From contig JADLHC010000087.1 of assembly GCA_020849035.1 (NCBI GenBank), positions 1-34,510 on the forward strand: a DNA stretch of 34,510 nt. The letters are read 5' to 3'. Made by a program: the position numbers and the translations under genes. Of the stretch, positions 25,996 to 33,264 are shown piece after piece (position 1 is the first letter of the stretch; every line of letters begins with the position of its first letter). The notes beneath the pieces were generated by a model. The model was not told the origin of the DNA. It ran no database searches and was given only the letters and a program-made list of their open reading frames with translations. This stretch comes from Planctomycetia bacterium. Its GTDB lineage: Bacteria > Planctomycetota > MHYJ01 > WSZJ01.

Positions 25996-27513
25996 ATGGC
26001 GGCGAAGCCCAGACCGATCCGGAAGCTGCTGGTCGCGAACCGCGGGGAGATCGCGGTGCGCGTGATGCGGAGCGCCCGCGAGATGGGCATCCGCACCGTC
26101 GCGGTCTACTCGGACGCGGACGAGGCCGCGCCGCACGTGCAGGCGGCCGACGAGGCGTTCCGGCTCGGCCCGCCGCCGGCGCGCGAGAGCTACCTGCGGG
26201 GCGACCTGATCGTCGCCGCCGCGAAGAAGGCCGGCGCCGACGCGATCCACCCCGGATACGGGTTTCTCAGCGAGAACGCCGCGTTCGCCCAGCAGTGCGC
26301 CGACGCCGGCGTGATCTTCGTCGGCCCTTCCCCGAAGTCCATCGACGCCATCGGCAACAAGGTGAACGCGCGCCAGGTCGCGAAGAAGGCGAACGTTCCG
26401 ACCGTCCCCGGCCTCGACCGCGCCGTGAACGACGGCGAGGACGTTTCCGGCATCGCGAAGAAGATCGGCTTTCCCGTCCTCATCAAGGCCGCAGCGGGCG
26501 GCGGCGGGCGCGGCATGCGCGTCGTCCGCGAGCCCGGCGAGCTGGCGCGCAACATCCGCGAGGCCCGCGGCGAGGCCGCCGCGGCGTTCGGGGACGGAAG
26601 CGTCTTCATCGAGCGCTACGTCGAGAAGCCGCGCCACATCGAGATCCAGGTCTTCGGGGACACCCGCGGAAACGTGGTGCACCTGAACGAGCGCGAGTGC
26701 TCGATCCAGCGGCGTCACCAGAAACTGATCGAGGAGGCTCCGAGCGCGGCGGTCGACGCGAAGCTGCGGGCGAAGATGGGCGAAACCGCGATCCGCCTCG
26801 CGAAAGCCGTGAACTACCAGGGCGCCGGGACGCTCGAGTTCCTCCTCGACCGCGACGGGAGCTTCTACTTCCTCGAGATGAACACGCGCCTCCAGGTCGA
26901 GCACCCCGTCACCGAGATGACGACCGGCACCGACCTCGTGAAGGCCCAGCTCCTCGTCGCCCAGGGCGAGGCCCTCCCCTGGAAGCAGGACGAACTCGCC
27001 CCGCGCGGCCACGCCATCGAGGCCCGCATCACCGCCGAGGACCCCTTCGCCGGCTTCACTCCGCAGGCCGGCCCGATCCTCGGCCTCGCCACGCCGTCCG
27101 GCCCGCACACGCGCTGGGACGCCGGCATCCGCGAGGGCGGCGCCATCTCCATGTTCTACGACTCCATGATCGCCAAGCTCGTCTGCTGGGGCCGCGACCG
27201 CGCCGAGGCCATCGAGCGCCTCCGCCGTGCCCTCGCCGAGCTCGTCATCGTCGGCGTCCCCACGCTCGTCCCGTTCCACCTCCACCTCCTCGCCGACGAG
27301 CGCTTCCGCAAGGCGCAGTTCCACACCGGCTTCGTCGAGAAGGAGTTCTCGATGGACGGCCTCGACCGCCCGCACCTCGACGAGGCCGCCGCCATCGCCG
27401 CCGCGCTCGAGTACCGCCGCCGCAGGCAGGAGACGCCCGGCGCGGGAAACGGCGGCGTCCCCGCCGTCCCGGCGTGGAAACTCCACGCCCTCCGCGAGGG
27501 CCTCCGCACATGA
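25996..27513 (+). CDS. pccA: Biotin carboxylase subunit of acyl-CoA carboxylase
   Basis: This 505-residue ATP-grasp enzyme carboxylates the biotin on the carrier protein using ATP and bicarbonate. It opens 'IRKLLVANRGEIAVRVMRSAREMGI'. It carries 'HPGYGFLSENAAFA', the ATP-binding loop 'KAAAGGGGRGMR' (about residue 165), 'ERYVEKPRHIEIQVFGD' and the active-site 'FLEMNTRLQVEHPVTE' (about 294). It lacks the fused biotin domain of human-type PCCA; the carrier is the next gene, overlapping by ATGA. The ATG at 25996 was chosen over the GTG at 25984 because GGGAG lies just upstream. The C-terminal part shows heavy C-ending codon use. Gene symbol is by context, as the sequence alone would also fit accC. 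Confidence 0.92.
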   Translation: MAAKPRPIRKLLVANRGEIAVRVMRSAREMGIRTVAVYSDADEAAPHVQAADEAFRLGPPPARESYLRGDLIVAAAKKAGADAIHPGYGFLSENAAFAQQCADAGVIFVGPSPKSIDAIGNKVNARQVAKKANVPTVPGLDRAVNDGEDVSGIAKKIGFPVLIKAAAGGGGRGMRVVREPGELARNIREARGEAAAAFGDGSVFIERYVEKPRHIEIQVFGDTRGNVVHLNERECSIQRRHQKLIEEAPSAAVDAKLRAKMGETAIRLAKAVNYQGAGTLEFLLDRDGSFYFLEMNTRLQVEHPVTEMTTGTDLVKAQLLVAQGEALPWKQDELAPRGHAIEARITAEDPFAGFTPQAGPILGLATPSGPHTRWDAGIREGGAISMFYDSMIAKLVCWGRDRAEAIERLRRALAELVIVGVPTLVPFHLHLLADERFRKAQFHTGFVEKEFSMDGLDRPHLDEAAAIAAALEYRRRRQETPGAGNGGVPAVPAWKLHALREGLRT

Positions 27514-28016
27514 AATTCGCCCTCCGGCACGGCGAGGACCGCTTCGAACTCTCCGTCGAGGAAGAGGACGGCGGCTACCGCGTCTCCGACGGCAGGCGCA
27601 CCTGGCACATCCGTTTCGACGACCGACGCGGCTCCGTTCGCGGCGTCGTGGTGGACGACGCCCGCCACACGATCGGCGTGCAGCGCAAGGGCGAGGCGTG
27701 GGACGTCGTCCTCGACGGCATCAACTACGAGTTCCTCACCCGCGACGCGCGTTTCGAGAAGCTCCTCGAGCTGCAGCAGGCCCGCGGCGGCGGCGCATCG
27801 GGGCGCGCCGAGATCAAGGCGCCGATCCCCGGGCTCGTCACCAACGTGCTCAAGGCCGCCGGAGAAGAGGTCAAGGAGGGCGAGCCGGTGCTCGTGCTGG
27901 CGGCCATGAAGCTCGAAAACGAGATCCGCGCCCCGCGTGCCGGAAAGCTCGTCGAGATCCGCGCGAAAGCCGGCGCGGCGGTGGAGAAGGGCGAGCTTCT
28001 GGCGGTCGTGGAATGA
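27510..28016 (+). CDS. Biotin carboxyl carrier protein of the carboxylase
   Basis: This 168-residue protein shuttles CO2 between the biotin carboxylase and carboxyltransferase subunits. The C-terminal biotinyl domain (about 98-168) has the biotin site 'LAAMKLENEI', Lys about residue 134, within 'IKAPIPGLVTNVLKAAGEEVKEGEPVLVL'. The N-terminal 95 residues form small beta strands ('RRTWHIRFDDRRGSVRGVVV') ending 'GINYEFLTRDARFEKLLELQQ', like the BT domain that bridges subunits in propionyl-CoA carboxylases. This supports a PCC-type holoenzyme split into three genes. It overlaps the upstream and downstream genes by four bases each (ATGA). Confidence 0.9.
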   Translation: MKFALRHGEDRFELSVEEEDGGYRVSDGRRTWHIRFDDRRGSVRGVVVDDARHTIGVQRKGEAWDVVLDGINYEFLTRDARFEKLLELQQARGGGASGRAEIKAPIPGLVTNVLKAAGEEVKEGEPVLVLAAMKLENEIRAPRAGKLVEIRAKAGAAVEKGELLAVVE

Positions 28017-28327
28017 AGCGGGATCGCGGGCATCGCGGCTCGTCGCCGCGCGACCGGAAGCCGGACGACTTCGTCCCGGGCACGAGCCGCCCGCTGCGCA
28101 ACGTGACGGTCGAGGAGGTCGAGAGGGCTCTGTTCGCCGACGGGCGAACGCTCGCGGATTTCGCCCTGCTCGAGTCCGGCCTCGCGCTTCGGCGCACGGC
28201 CGAGGGGCGCTGGGTCGCGGCGGTCGCCGGCGACAACGACCTCGCCCGCGCCGCCTCACGGTTCCTCCGCCAGCGCGGCGCGAAGACAATCACGTCGCGG
28301 GAGGCGCTCAGCGGCGGCGGGGTATGA
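28013..28327 (+). CDS. Small protein of unknown function between biotin carrier and mutase
   Basis: This 104-residue, basic protein (MKRDRGHRGSSPRDRKPDDF...) is not separately listed in the ORF track but is the 3' part of the 27227-28327 frame. It overlaps the carrier gene by ATGA, and the mutase gene begins eight bases after its stop, so it is most likely real and co-translated. A disordered Arg-rich N-terminus is followed by a compact alpha/beta segment, 'RNVTVEEVERALFADGRTLADFALLESGLALRRT', then 'DNDLARAASRFLRQRGAKTI'. No signal peptide, membrane helix or known motif is seen. Position suggests an accessory role for carboxylase or mutase, but that is only a guess. Confidence 0.65.
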   Translation: MKRDRGHRGSSPRDRKPDDFVPGTSRPLRNVTVEEVERALFADGRTLADFALLESGLALRRTAEGRWVAAVAGDNDLARAASRFLRQRGAKTITSREALSGGGV

Positions 28328-28328
28328 T
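28323..28328 (+). promoter_or_regulatory. Possible internal -10 box before the mutase gene
   Basis: TATGAT (28323-28328) ends six bases before the mutase ATG at 28335, copying the spacing at the HEAT-repeat and epimerase genes. It overlaps the stop codon of the preceding gene. No -35 is evident, and upstream readthrough probably also serves the gene. Confidence 0.3.
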
Positions 28329-28334
28329 CGGGGC

Positions 28335-29909
28335 ATGAAGCAGCCGCGGGAGCGCGTGGAGACGACGAGCGGGATCCCCGTGGACCTGGTGTCGACGCCG
28401 CCGGCGGCGCCGCCTGCCCTTCCGCGCCCCGGCGAATTCCCGTTCACGCGCGGCATCCACCCGGAGATGTACCGGTCGCGGCTGTGGACGATGCGGCAGT
28501 ACAGCGGCTTCGGGACGGCGGCGGAGACGAACCGTCGGTTCCGCTTCCTGCTCGACCGCGGCCAGACGGGGCTGTCGTGCGCGTTCGACCTGCCGACGCA
28601 GATGGGGTTCGACGCGGACGACGCGATGGCGGAGGGGGAGGTGGGGAAGGTCGGGGTGTCGATCGGGTCGATCGAGGACATGCGGGAGCTGCTGGAGGGG
28701 ATCCCGCTGGAGAACGTGACGCTCTCGATGACGATCAACGCGACGGCGTCGGTGCTGCTGGCGCTCGTCGTGGCGGTTGCGGAGGAGAGGGGAGTGCCGG
28801 CGGCGAAGCTGGGCGGCACGGTGCAGAACGACGTGCTGAAGGAGTACGTGGCGCGGGGGACGTACATCTACCCGCCCGCGGCGAGCCTGCGGCTGGCGAC
28901 GGACATCATCGAGCACTGCGTGAAGGAGATGCCGAAGTGGAACCCGATCTCGATCAGCGGGTACCACATCCGGGAGGCGGGGTCGACGGCGGCGCAGGAG
29001 ATCGGGTTCACGCTGGCGAACGGGTGCGAGTATTTGACGCACTGCGTCAAGCGCGGGCTCGACCCCGAGGCGGTCGGGAGGCAGGTCTCGTTCTTCTTCA
29101 ACGCCCACAACAACTTCCTCGAGGAAGTCGCGAAGTTCCGCGCCGCCCGCCGCATCTGGGCCGGGCTCATGCGCGACCGCTTCCACGCGAAGGACCCGCG
29201 CTCGCAGACCCTGCGGTTCCACGCCCAGACCGCCGGCTCGACGCTGACGGCGCGCGAGCCGGAGAACAACGTGACGCGCGTCGCGCTGCAGGCGATGGCC
29301 GCGGTGCTCGGCGGCTGCCAGTCGCTCCACACCAACTCGCTCGACGAGGCCCTCGCGCTCCCGACCGAGCAGTCCGTCCGCATCGCGCTGCGCACGCAGC
29401 AGATCCTCGGGCTCGAGACCGGCGTCGCGGCGGTCGCGGACCCGCTGGGCGGGTCGTGGTTCGTGGAGAACCTCACGGCGGAGCTGGAGAAGCGGGCGCG
29501 GGAGTACCTGGAGCGAATCGGGAAGATGGGCGGCGCGGTCGCGGCGATCCAGTCCGGGTACATCCAGAAGGAGATCGAGCGCGCGGCCTACGACGCGCAG
29601 AAGGCGCAGGACTCTGGGGAGGCGGTCGTCGTGGGCGTGAACGCGTACGCGGAGGAGGGGCGGGCGAAGATCCCGACGCTGCGCGTGGACGGAAAGGCGC
29701 GCGAACGCGCGTGCCGGCGGCTGGCGGCGCTGAAGAAGAATCGCGGGGCGAAGGAGGTCGCGCGGGCGCTCTCGGAGCTGCGCGACGCCGCGGCGGGGAA
29801 CGCGAATCTGATGAAGCCGATCCTGGGAGCGGTGAGGGCGAACGCGACGCTGGGGGAGATCTGCGGCGCGATGAAGGAGGAGTTCGGGAAGTACCAGCCG
29901 CCGAAGTAG
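28335..29909 (+). CDS. Methylmalonyl-CoA mutase, large (catalytic barrel) subunit
   Basis: This 524-residue subunit rearranges (R)-methylmalonyl-CoA to succinyl-CoA by radical chemistry. It contains the substrate-binding TIM barrel ('YRSRLWTMRQYSGFGTAAETNRRF', 'GLSCAFDLPTQMGFDADD', 'SMTINATAS', 'GGTVQNDVLKEY', 'ISISGYHIREAGSTAAQE', 'FFFNAHNNFLEEVAKFRAARRIWA'). It stops before the adenosylcobalamin-binding domain, whose 'DxHxxG' motif is missing, so it needs a separate small subunit not encoded in this window. Tyr in 'RQYSGF' (about 56) and Arg in 'VARGTYIYPP' (about 174) are the residues of methylmalonyl-CoA mutases; isobutyryl-CoA mutases have Phe and Gln at those places. It converges with the DUF4010 gene with only two bases between stops. 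Confidence 0.93.
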   Translation: MKQPRERVETTSGIPVDLVSTPPAAPPALPRPGEFPFTRGIHPEMYRSRLWTMRQYSGFGTAAETNRRFRFLLDRGQTGLSCAFDLPTQMGFDADDAMAEGEVGKVGVSIGSIEDMRELLEGIPLENVTLSMTINATASVLLALVVAVAEERGVPAAKLGGTVQNDVLKEYVARGTYIYPPAASLRLATDIIEHCVKEMPKWNPISISGYHIREAGSTAAQEIGFTLANGCEYLTHCVKRGLDPEAVGRQVSFFFNAHNNFLEEVAKFRAARRIWAGLMRDRFHAKDPRSQTLRFHAQTAGSTLTAREPENNVTRVALQAMAAVLGGCQSLHTNSLDEALALPTEQSVRIALRTQQILGLETGVAAVADPLGGSWFVENLTAELEKRAREYLERIGKMGGAVAAIQSGYIQKEIERAAYDAQKAQDSGEAVVVGVNAYAEEGRAKIPTLRVDGKARERACRRLAALKKNRGAKEVARALSELRDAAAGNANLMKPILGAVRANATLGEICGAMKEEFGKYQPPK

Positions 29910-29911
29910 CG

Positions 29912-31177
29912 TCAGGCCCAGAGCACGAACGCCATCACGCCGGCGGTGCAGGCGAGCACGATCCCGAGGGCGGTCGCGACCGAGCGGCGCGTGAGGGCGC
30001 TTCCCAGGACGGCCGCGATCCCGAGCTTGACCAGGGTATTGGACGCCGCCGCAAGGAGGACGGCGGCGCAGCCCTGGTGCATCGGCACGGTGCCGGCCTT
30101 CGTCATGGAGGCCATGGAGAGGGTGATGGCGTCCATCTCGTGGAGGCCGGAGAGGAAGGCGGCGGCGTAGGCGCCGGTGGAGCCCCACTTGGCGAGGGCG
30201 ACGCGGAAGAGGATGGTGACGCCGGCGAAGAGGAAGGCGAAGGTGATGGCGGGGCGGAGTTCGACGGGGTTGGTGTATTCGACGGTGCCGGTCTGTTCGG
30301 GGGAGGTGGCGGCGGCGCGGCGGTAGACGAAGGCGGCGAGGAGGGCGGAGACGGTGAAGATGGCGACGGCGGGCGGGGCGAGGGCGAGCCCGAACTCGGG
30401 GTTGACGACGGCGGCCTCGATGAGGACGCGGCCCCAGAGGACGGTGCAGGCGGCGAGGATGGCGACGGTGCAGGGAAGGGAGAGCTCGGGGGTTTCGCGG
30501 CTGCGGCGCGAGAAGGTGAGGGTGACGGCGGTGGACGAGACGAGGCCGCCGACGAGGCCGGCGAGGCCGGTGCCGGCGCGGGCGCCGACGATGCGCGTGA
30601 GGATGTAGCCCGCGAAGCCCATCCCGGACATGAGGACGACCATGAGCCATGTCGTGTAGAGATTCACGGCCCACCAGCCGCGCCCGAGGGGGCGGTCGGG
30701 GATGAGCGGCAGGATGATGAGCGAGATGACGCCGAACTTGATGGCGGCGGCGAGGTCGCGTTCGGGAAGCTGCTTGGCGAACCCGCGGAGCTGCTCGCGG
30801 CCGGCGAGGAGCGTGGTGAGCACGAGGGCGACGCTGGCGCTCTGCAGGACGAGGCCGCGGGCGCAGCCGGCGCCGAGCAGGAAGGTCAGCACGAACGCGG
30901 CCTCGCTCGTGACGCCCGGGTGGCCGTCCTTGCCCGCGCGGAGATGCGAGGCGACCGCCAGCGCCGCGACGGCCAGCAGCCCCGCGACCAGCAGGGCCGA
31001 CCCCTCGAGCGTCGCGCACAGGAACCCCGACAGGCTGGCGATCGGGAACGTCCTGATCCCGGCGAACGGGACGTGGCGCTCCTCGTGCGCCGACCGCTCC
31101 CGCTCCAGCCCCACCGACAACCCCAGGAGCAGCGCCGCCCCGCCGTTCATGAAGAACTGGGCGTTCGGGATCTCCAT
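29912..31177 (-). CDS. MgtC/SapB plus DUF4010-type membrane protein
   Basis: This 421-residue protein has about twelve hydrophobic helices. The N-terminal part matches the MgtC/SapB pattern, 'GGAALLLGLSVGLERERSAHEE' then 'FAGIRTFPIASLSGFL', with an Arg/Glu pair after the first helix and 'LTFLLGAG' further on. The rest fits DUF4010 ('FAGYILTRIVGARAGTGLAGLVGGLVSSTAVTLTFSRRSRE', 'FLSGLHEMDAITLSMASM'). Function is unknown; Mg-related transport or membrane potential roles are suggested for MgtC relatives only. The start at 31177 (MEIPNAQFF) was chosen over 31240, which would add a Pro/Ala-rich head reaching toward the epimerase promoter. It is the only minus-strand gene right of sdhC, inserted between mutase and epimerase. 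Confidence 0.8.
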   Translation of the reverse strand: MEIPNAQFFMNGGAALLLGLSVGLERERSAHEERHVPFAGIRTFPIASLSGFLCATLEGSALLVAGLLAVAALAVASHLRAGKDGHPGVTSEAAFVLTFLLGAGCARGLVLQSASVALVLTTLLAGREQLRGFAKQLPERDLAAAIKFGVISLIILPLIPDRPLGRGWWAVNLYTTWLMVVLMSGMGFAGYILTRIVGARAGTGLAGLVGGLVSSTAVTLTFSRRSRETPELSLPCTVAILAACTVLWGRVLIEAAVVNPEFGLALAPPAVAIFTVSALLAAFVYRRAAATSPEQTGTVEYTNPVELRPAITFAFLFAGVTILFRVALAKWGSTGAYAAAFLSGLHEMDAITLSMASMTKAGTVPMHQGCAAVLLAAASNTLVKLGIAAVLGSALTRRSVATALGIVLACTAGVMAFVLWA

Positions 31178-31244
31178 GCGCCCCCATCGTCGCCCATCCG
31201 GCGCGGGCGCGCAAGCCGGGGTCGCAGCCCCCGGCGGCACCCCC

Positions 31245-31250
31245 TATAAT
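31245..31250 (+). promoter_or_regulatory. -10 box of the epimerase gene, six bases before ATG
   Basis: The sequence TATAATCCGCCCATG places a perfect -10 hexamer six bases before the start codon, which predicts a leaderless mRNA. It differs by one base from the minus-strand arrangement at 3262-3276. No convincing -35 box is present in the GC-rich stretch upstream. Confidence 0.55.
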
Positions 31251-31256
31251 CCGCCC

Positions 31257-31673
31257 ATGAGCCACCCCTCGCTCAACCACATCGGGATCGCCGTCCGCCG
31301 CATCGAGGAAGCCCTTCCCGTCTACCAGCGCCTCCTTCCCGGCGCCCACGTCGAAATCGAGGACGTCCCCGACATGAAAGTCCGCGTCGCGAAGATCCAC
31401 CTCGCGAACGCGTGCCTCGAACTCATCGAACCCCTCCCGGGCGAGTCGGCCATCACCAAATTCCTCGAGAAGAAGGGCGAGGGCATTCACCACGTCTGCC
31501 TCGAGGTCCCCGACGTCGACGCCGCCACCGCCGCCCTCCAGGCCCAGGGCGCCACCCCCGTCTACCCGTCCTCCCGCGCCGGCTCCGGAGGCATGCGCGT
31601 CAACTTCCTGAGCCCGAAGGACACGAAGGGCGTCCTCTTCGAGCTCAACAGCCGAACTCCCCAAGGGCGTTAG
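31257..31673 (+). CDS. mce: Methylmalonyl-CoA epimerase
   Basis: This 138-residue protein of the vicinal-oxygen-chelate (glyoxalase) fold interconverts (S)- and (R)-methylmalonyl-CoA, linking the carboxylase to the mutase. Metal ligands are visible as His in 'LNHIGIAV' (about residue 7), His in 'GIHHVCLEV' (about 79) and Glu in 'LFELNSR' (about 131). 'ANACLELIEPL' and 'GGMRVNFLSPKDTKGVLFEL' are typical. The start at 31257 is fixed by the opening 'MSHPSLNHIGIAV' and by the near-adjacent TATAAT; the track start at 30702 crosses the whole DUF4010 5' half. It completes the propionyl-CoA pathway apart from the mutase small subunit. Confidence 0.92.
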   Translation: MSHPSLNHIGIAVRRIEEALPVYQRLLPGAHVEIEDVPDMKVRVAKIHLANACLELIEPLPGESAITKFLEKKGEGIHHVCLEVPDVDAATAALQAQGATPVYPSSRAGSGGMRVNFLSPKDTKGVLFELNSRTPQGR

Positions 31674-31680
31674 GTTTTCG

Positions 31681-31708
31681 TTGCCGTCCTTTCCCCCCTT
31701 CGTATAAT
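31681..31708 (+). promoter_or_regulatory. acpP-fabF promoter
   Basis: TTGCCG (31681-31686), a 16-base spacer and a perfect TATAAT (31703-31708) are followed by a leader of about 37 bases with GGAGG at 31741-31745, six bases before the acpP ATG. Having its own promoter fits the separation of acpP-fabF from the rest of the fab cluster. Confidence 0.65.
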
Positions 31709-31751
31709 TCCGCCCTTCAACCCAGTCCCCAATTGCCGACGGAGGCGACGC

Positions 31752-31997
31752 ATGCCGTCCCCGCAGGAAATCCAGGACAAAGTGATCGAGATCGTCTGCA
31801 AGCAGCTCGGCGTGACGAAGGAGAAGGTGAACCCCCAGACGTCCTTCGTGAACGACCTGGGCGCGGACTCGCTCGACACGGTCGAGCTCGTCATGGAGAT
31901 CGAGGATGCCTTCGACCTCTCGATCCCCGACGAGGAGGCCGAGAAGATCCAGACCGTCGGCGATGCGATCAACTACATTCAGAAGAACGTGAAGTAA
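31752..31997 (+). CDS. acpP: Acyl carrier protein
   Basis: This 81-residue acidic protein carries growing acyl chains on 4'-phosphopantetheine. The attachment Ser lies in '[19 protein letters not shown]' (about residue 40), and helices 1 and 4 read '[15 protein letters not shown]' and 'TVGDAINYI'. '[12 protein letters not shown]' is standard. GGAGG lies six bases upstream of the ATG, a stronger site than most in the window, as expected for an abundant protein. Its stop is directly followed by the fabF ATG (TAAATG). Confidence 0.96.
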   Translation: MPSPQEIQDKVIEIVCKQLGVTKEKVNPQTSFVNDLGADSLDTVELVMEIEDAFDLSIPDEEAEKIQTVGDAINYIQKNVK

Positions 31998-33242
31998 ATG
32001 TCCAGGCAGCGCGTCGCGATCACCGGCATCGGCCTCATCACCCCTCTCGGCTGCGACCGCGAGGAGGTGTGGAAGGCCCTTCTGGCCGGAAAGAGCGGCG
32101 TGCGGCCGATCAAGTCGTTCGACACCACGGCGTTCGACACGAAGATCGGCGCCGAATGCGTCGACTTCGAGCCGTCCCGCTGGATCGACGAGCGCGAAGC
32201 CAAGCGTCTCGACCGCTTCTCGCAGTTCGGCATCGCCGCGGGAACGCTGGCGATCCAGGACTCGGAGCTGAACCTCGACAAGGTGGACCGGGCGAAGGCC
32301 GGGTGCATCGTGGGGTCGGGAATCGGCGGCCTGCGGGAGCTGGAGGAGCAGCACCGGAGGCTGTTCGAGAAGGGGCCCGGGCGGGTGAGCGCGTTCTTCA
32401 TCCCGAAGCTGATGACGAACGCGGTGCCGGGGCAGCTGGCGATCCGGTTCGGTCTTCGCGGGCCGAACTGGGCGGTGGCGAGCGCGTGTTCGAGCGCCAA
32501 CCACGCGATGGGGAGCGCCCTGCGGGCGATCCAGTACGGCGAGGCGGACATCGTGCTGACCGGCGGGTGCGAGGCGGCGCTGACGCCGTCCGGGCTCGCG
32601 GGGTTCATGGCGCTGAAGGCGCTTTCGACGCGGAACGACGCGCCGGAGAAGGCGAGCCGGCCGTTCGACAAGGACCGCGACGGGTTCGTGCTGGGCGAAG
32701 GCGCGGGGATGCTGGTGTTCGAGCGCATGGACCACGCGGTGAAGCGCGGCGCGAAGATCTACGCGGAGGTGCTGGGGTTCGGGGCGAGCGACGACGCCTA
32801 CCACATCACGGCGCCGGAGCCGGAGGGGCAGGGGGCAAGCGCGTGCATGCAGCTGGCGATGAAGGACGGGAACGTGCGGCCTGAAGAGGTGACGTACATC
32901 AACGCGCACGGGACGTCGACGCAGCTGAACGACGCGATCGAGACGAAGGGGATCAAGCTGGCGTTCGGCGCGCACGCGGCGAAGCTGCCGATCTCGAGCA
33001 CGAAGTCGATGGTGGGGCACCTGCTGGGCGCGGCGGGCGGGGTGGAGCTCGCGGCGGCGGCGATGTGCGTGCAGAGGGACATGGCGCACCCGACGATCAA
33101 CCAGGAGTCGAAGGACCCGGAGTGCGACCTCGACTACGTGCCGAACGTGGCGCGGAAGGTCGAGCAGCGGTACGCGCTGTCGAACTCGTTCGGGTTCGGC
33201 GGGCACAACTCGGCGATGCTGATCGGGAAGTACAAGGCCTAG
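31998..33242 (+). CDS. fabF: 3-oxoacyl-ACP synthase II
   Basis: This 414-residue elongation enzyme condenses acyl-ACP with malonyl-ACP. The Cys-His-His triad is Cys in 'SACSSANHAMG' (about residue 163), His in 'INAHGTSTQLND' (about 303) and His in 'MVGHLLGAAGG' (about 340). Most FabF have 'SACATGxHAIG' at the active Cys; 'CSSANHAMG' is a variant. The ends 'VAITGIGLITPLG' and 'NSFGFGGHNSAMLIGKY' are canonical. It directly abuts acpP, so translation is probably coupled. Chain-length and extender preference cannot be read from the sequence. Confidence 0.95.
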   Translation: MSRQRVAITGIGLITPLGCDREEVWKALLAGKSGVRPIKSFDTTAFDTKIGAECVDFEPSRWIDEREAKRLDRFSQFGIAAGTLAIQDSELNLDKVDRAKAGCIVGSGIGGLRELEEQHRRLFEKGPGRVSAFFIPKLMTNAVPGQLAIRFGLRGPNWAVASACSSANHAMGSALRAIQYGEADIVLTGGCEAALTPSGLAGFMALKALSTRNDAPEKASRPFDKDRDGFVLGEGAGMLVFERMDHAVKRGAKIYAEVLGFGASDDAYHITAPEPEGQGASACMQLAMKDGNVRPEEVTYINAHGTSTQLNDAIETKGIKLAFGAHAAKLPISSTKSMVGHLLGAAGGVELAAAAMCVQRDMAHPTINQESKDPECDLDYVPNVARKVEQRYALSNSFGFGGHNSAMLIGKYKA

Positions 33243-33264
33243 CGTCGCGGGGGAGGGGCCGGTG

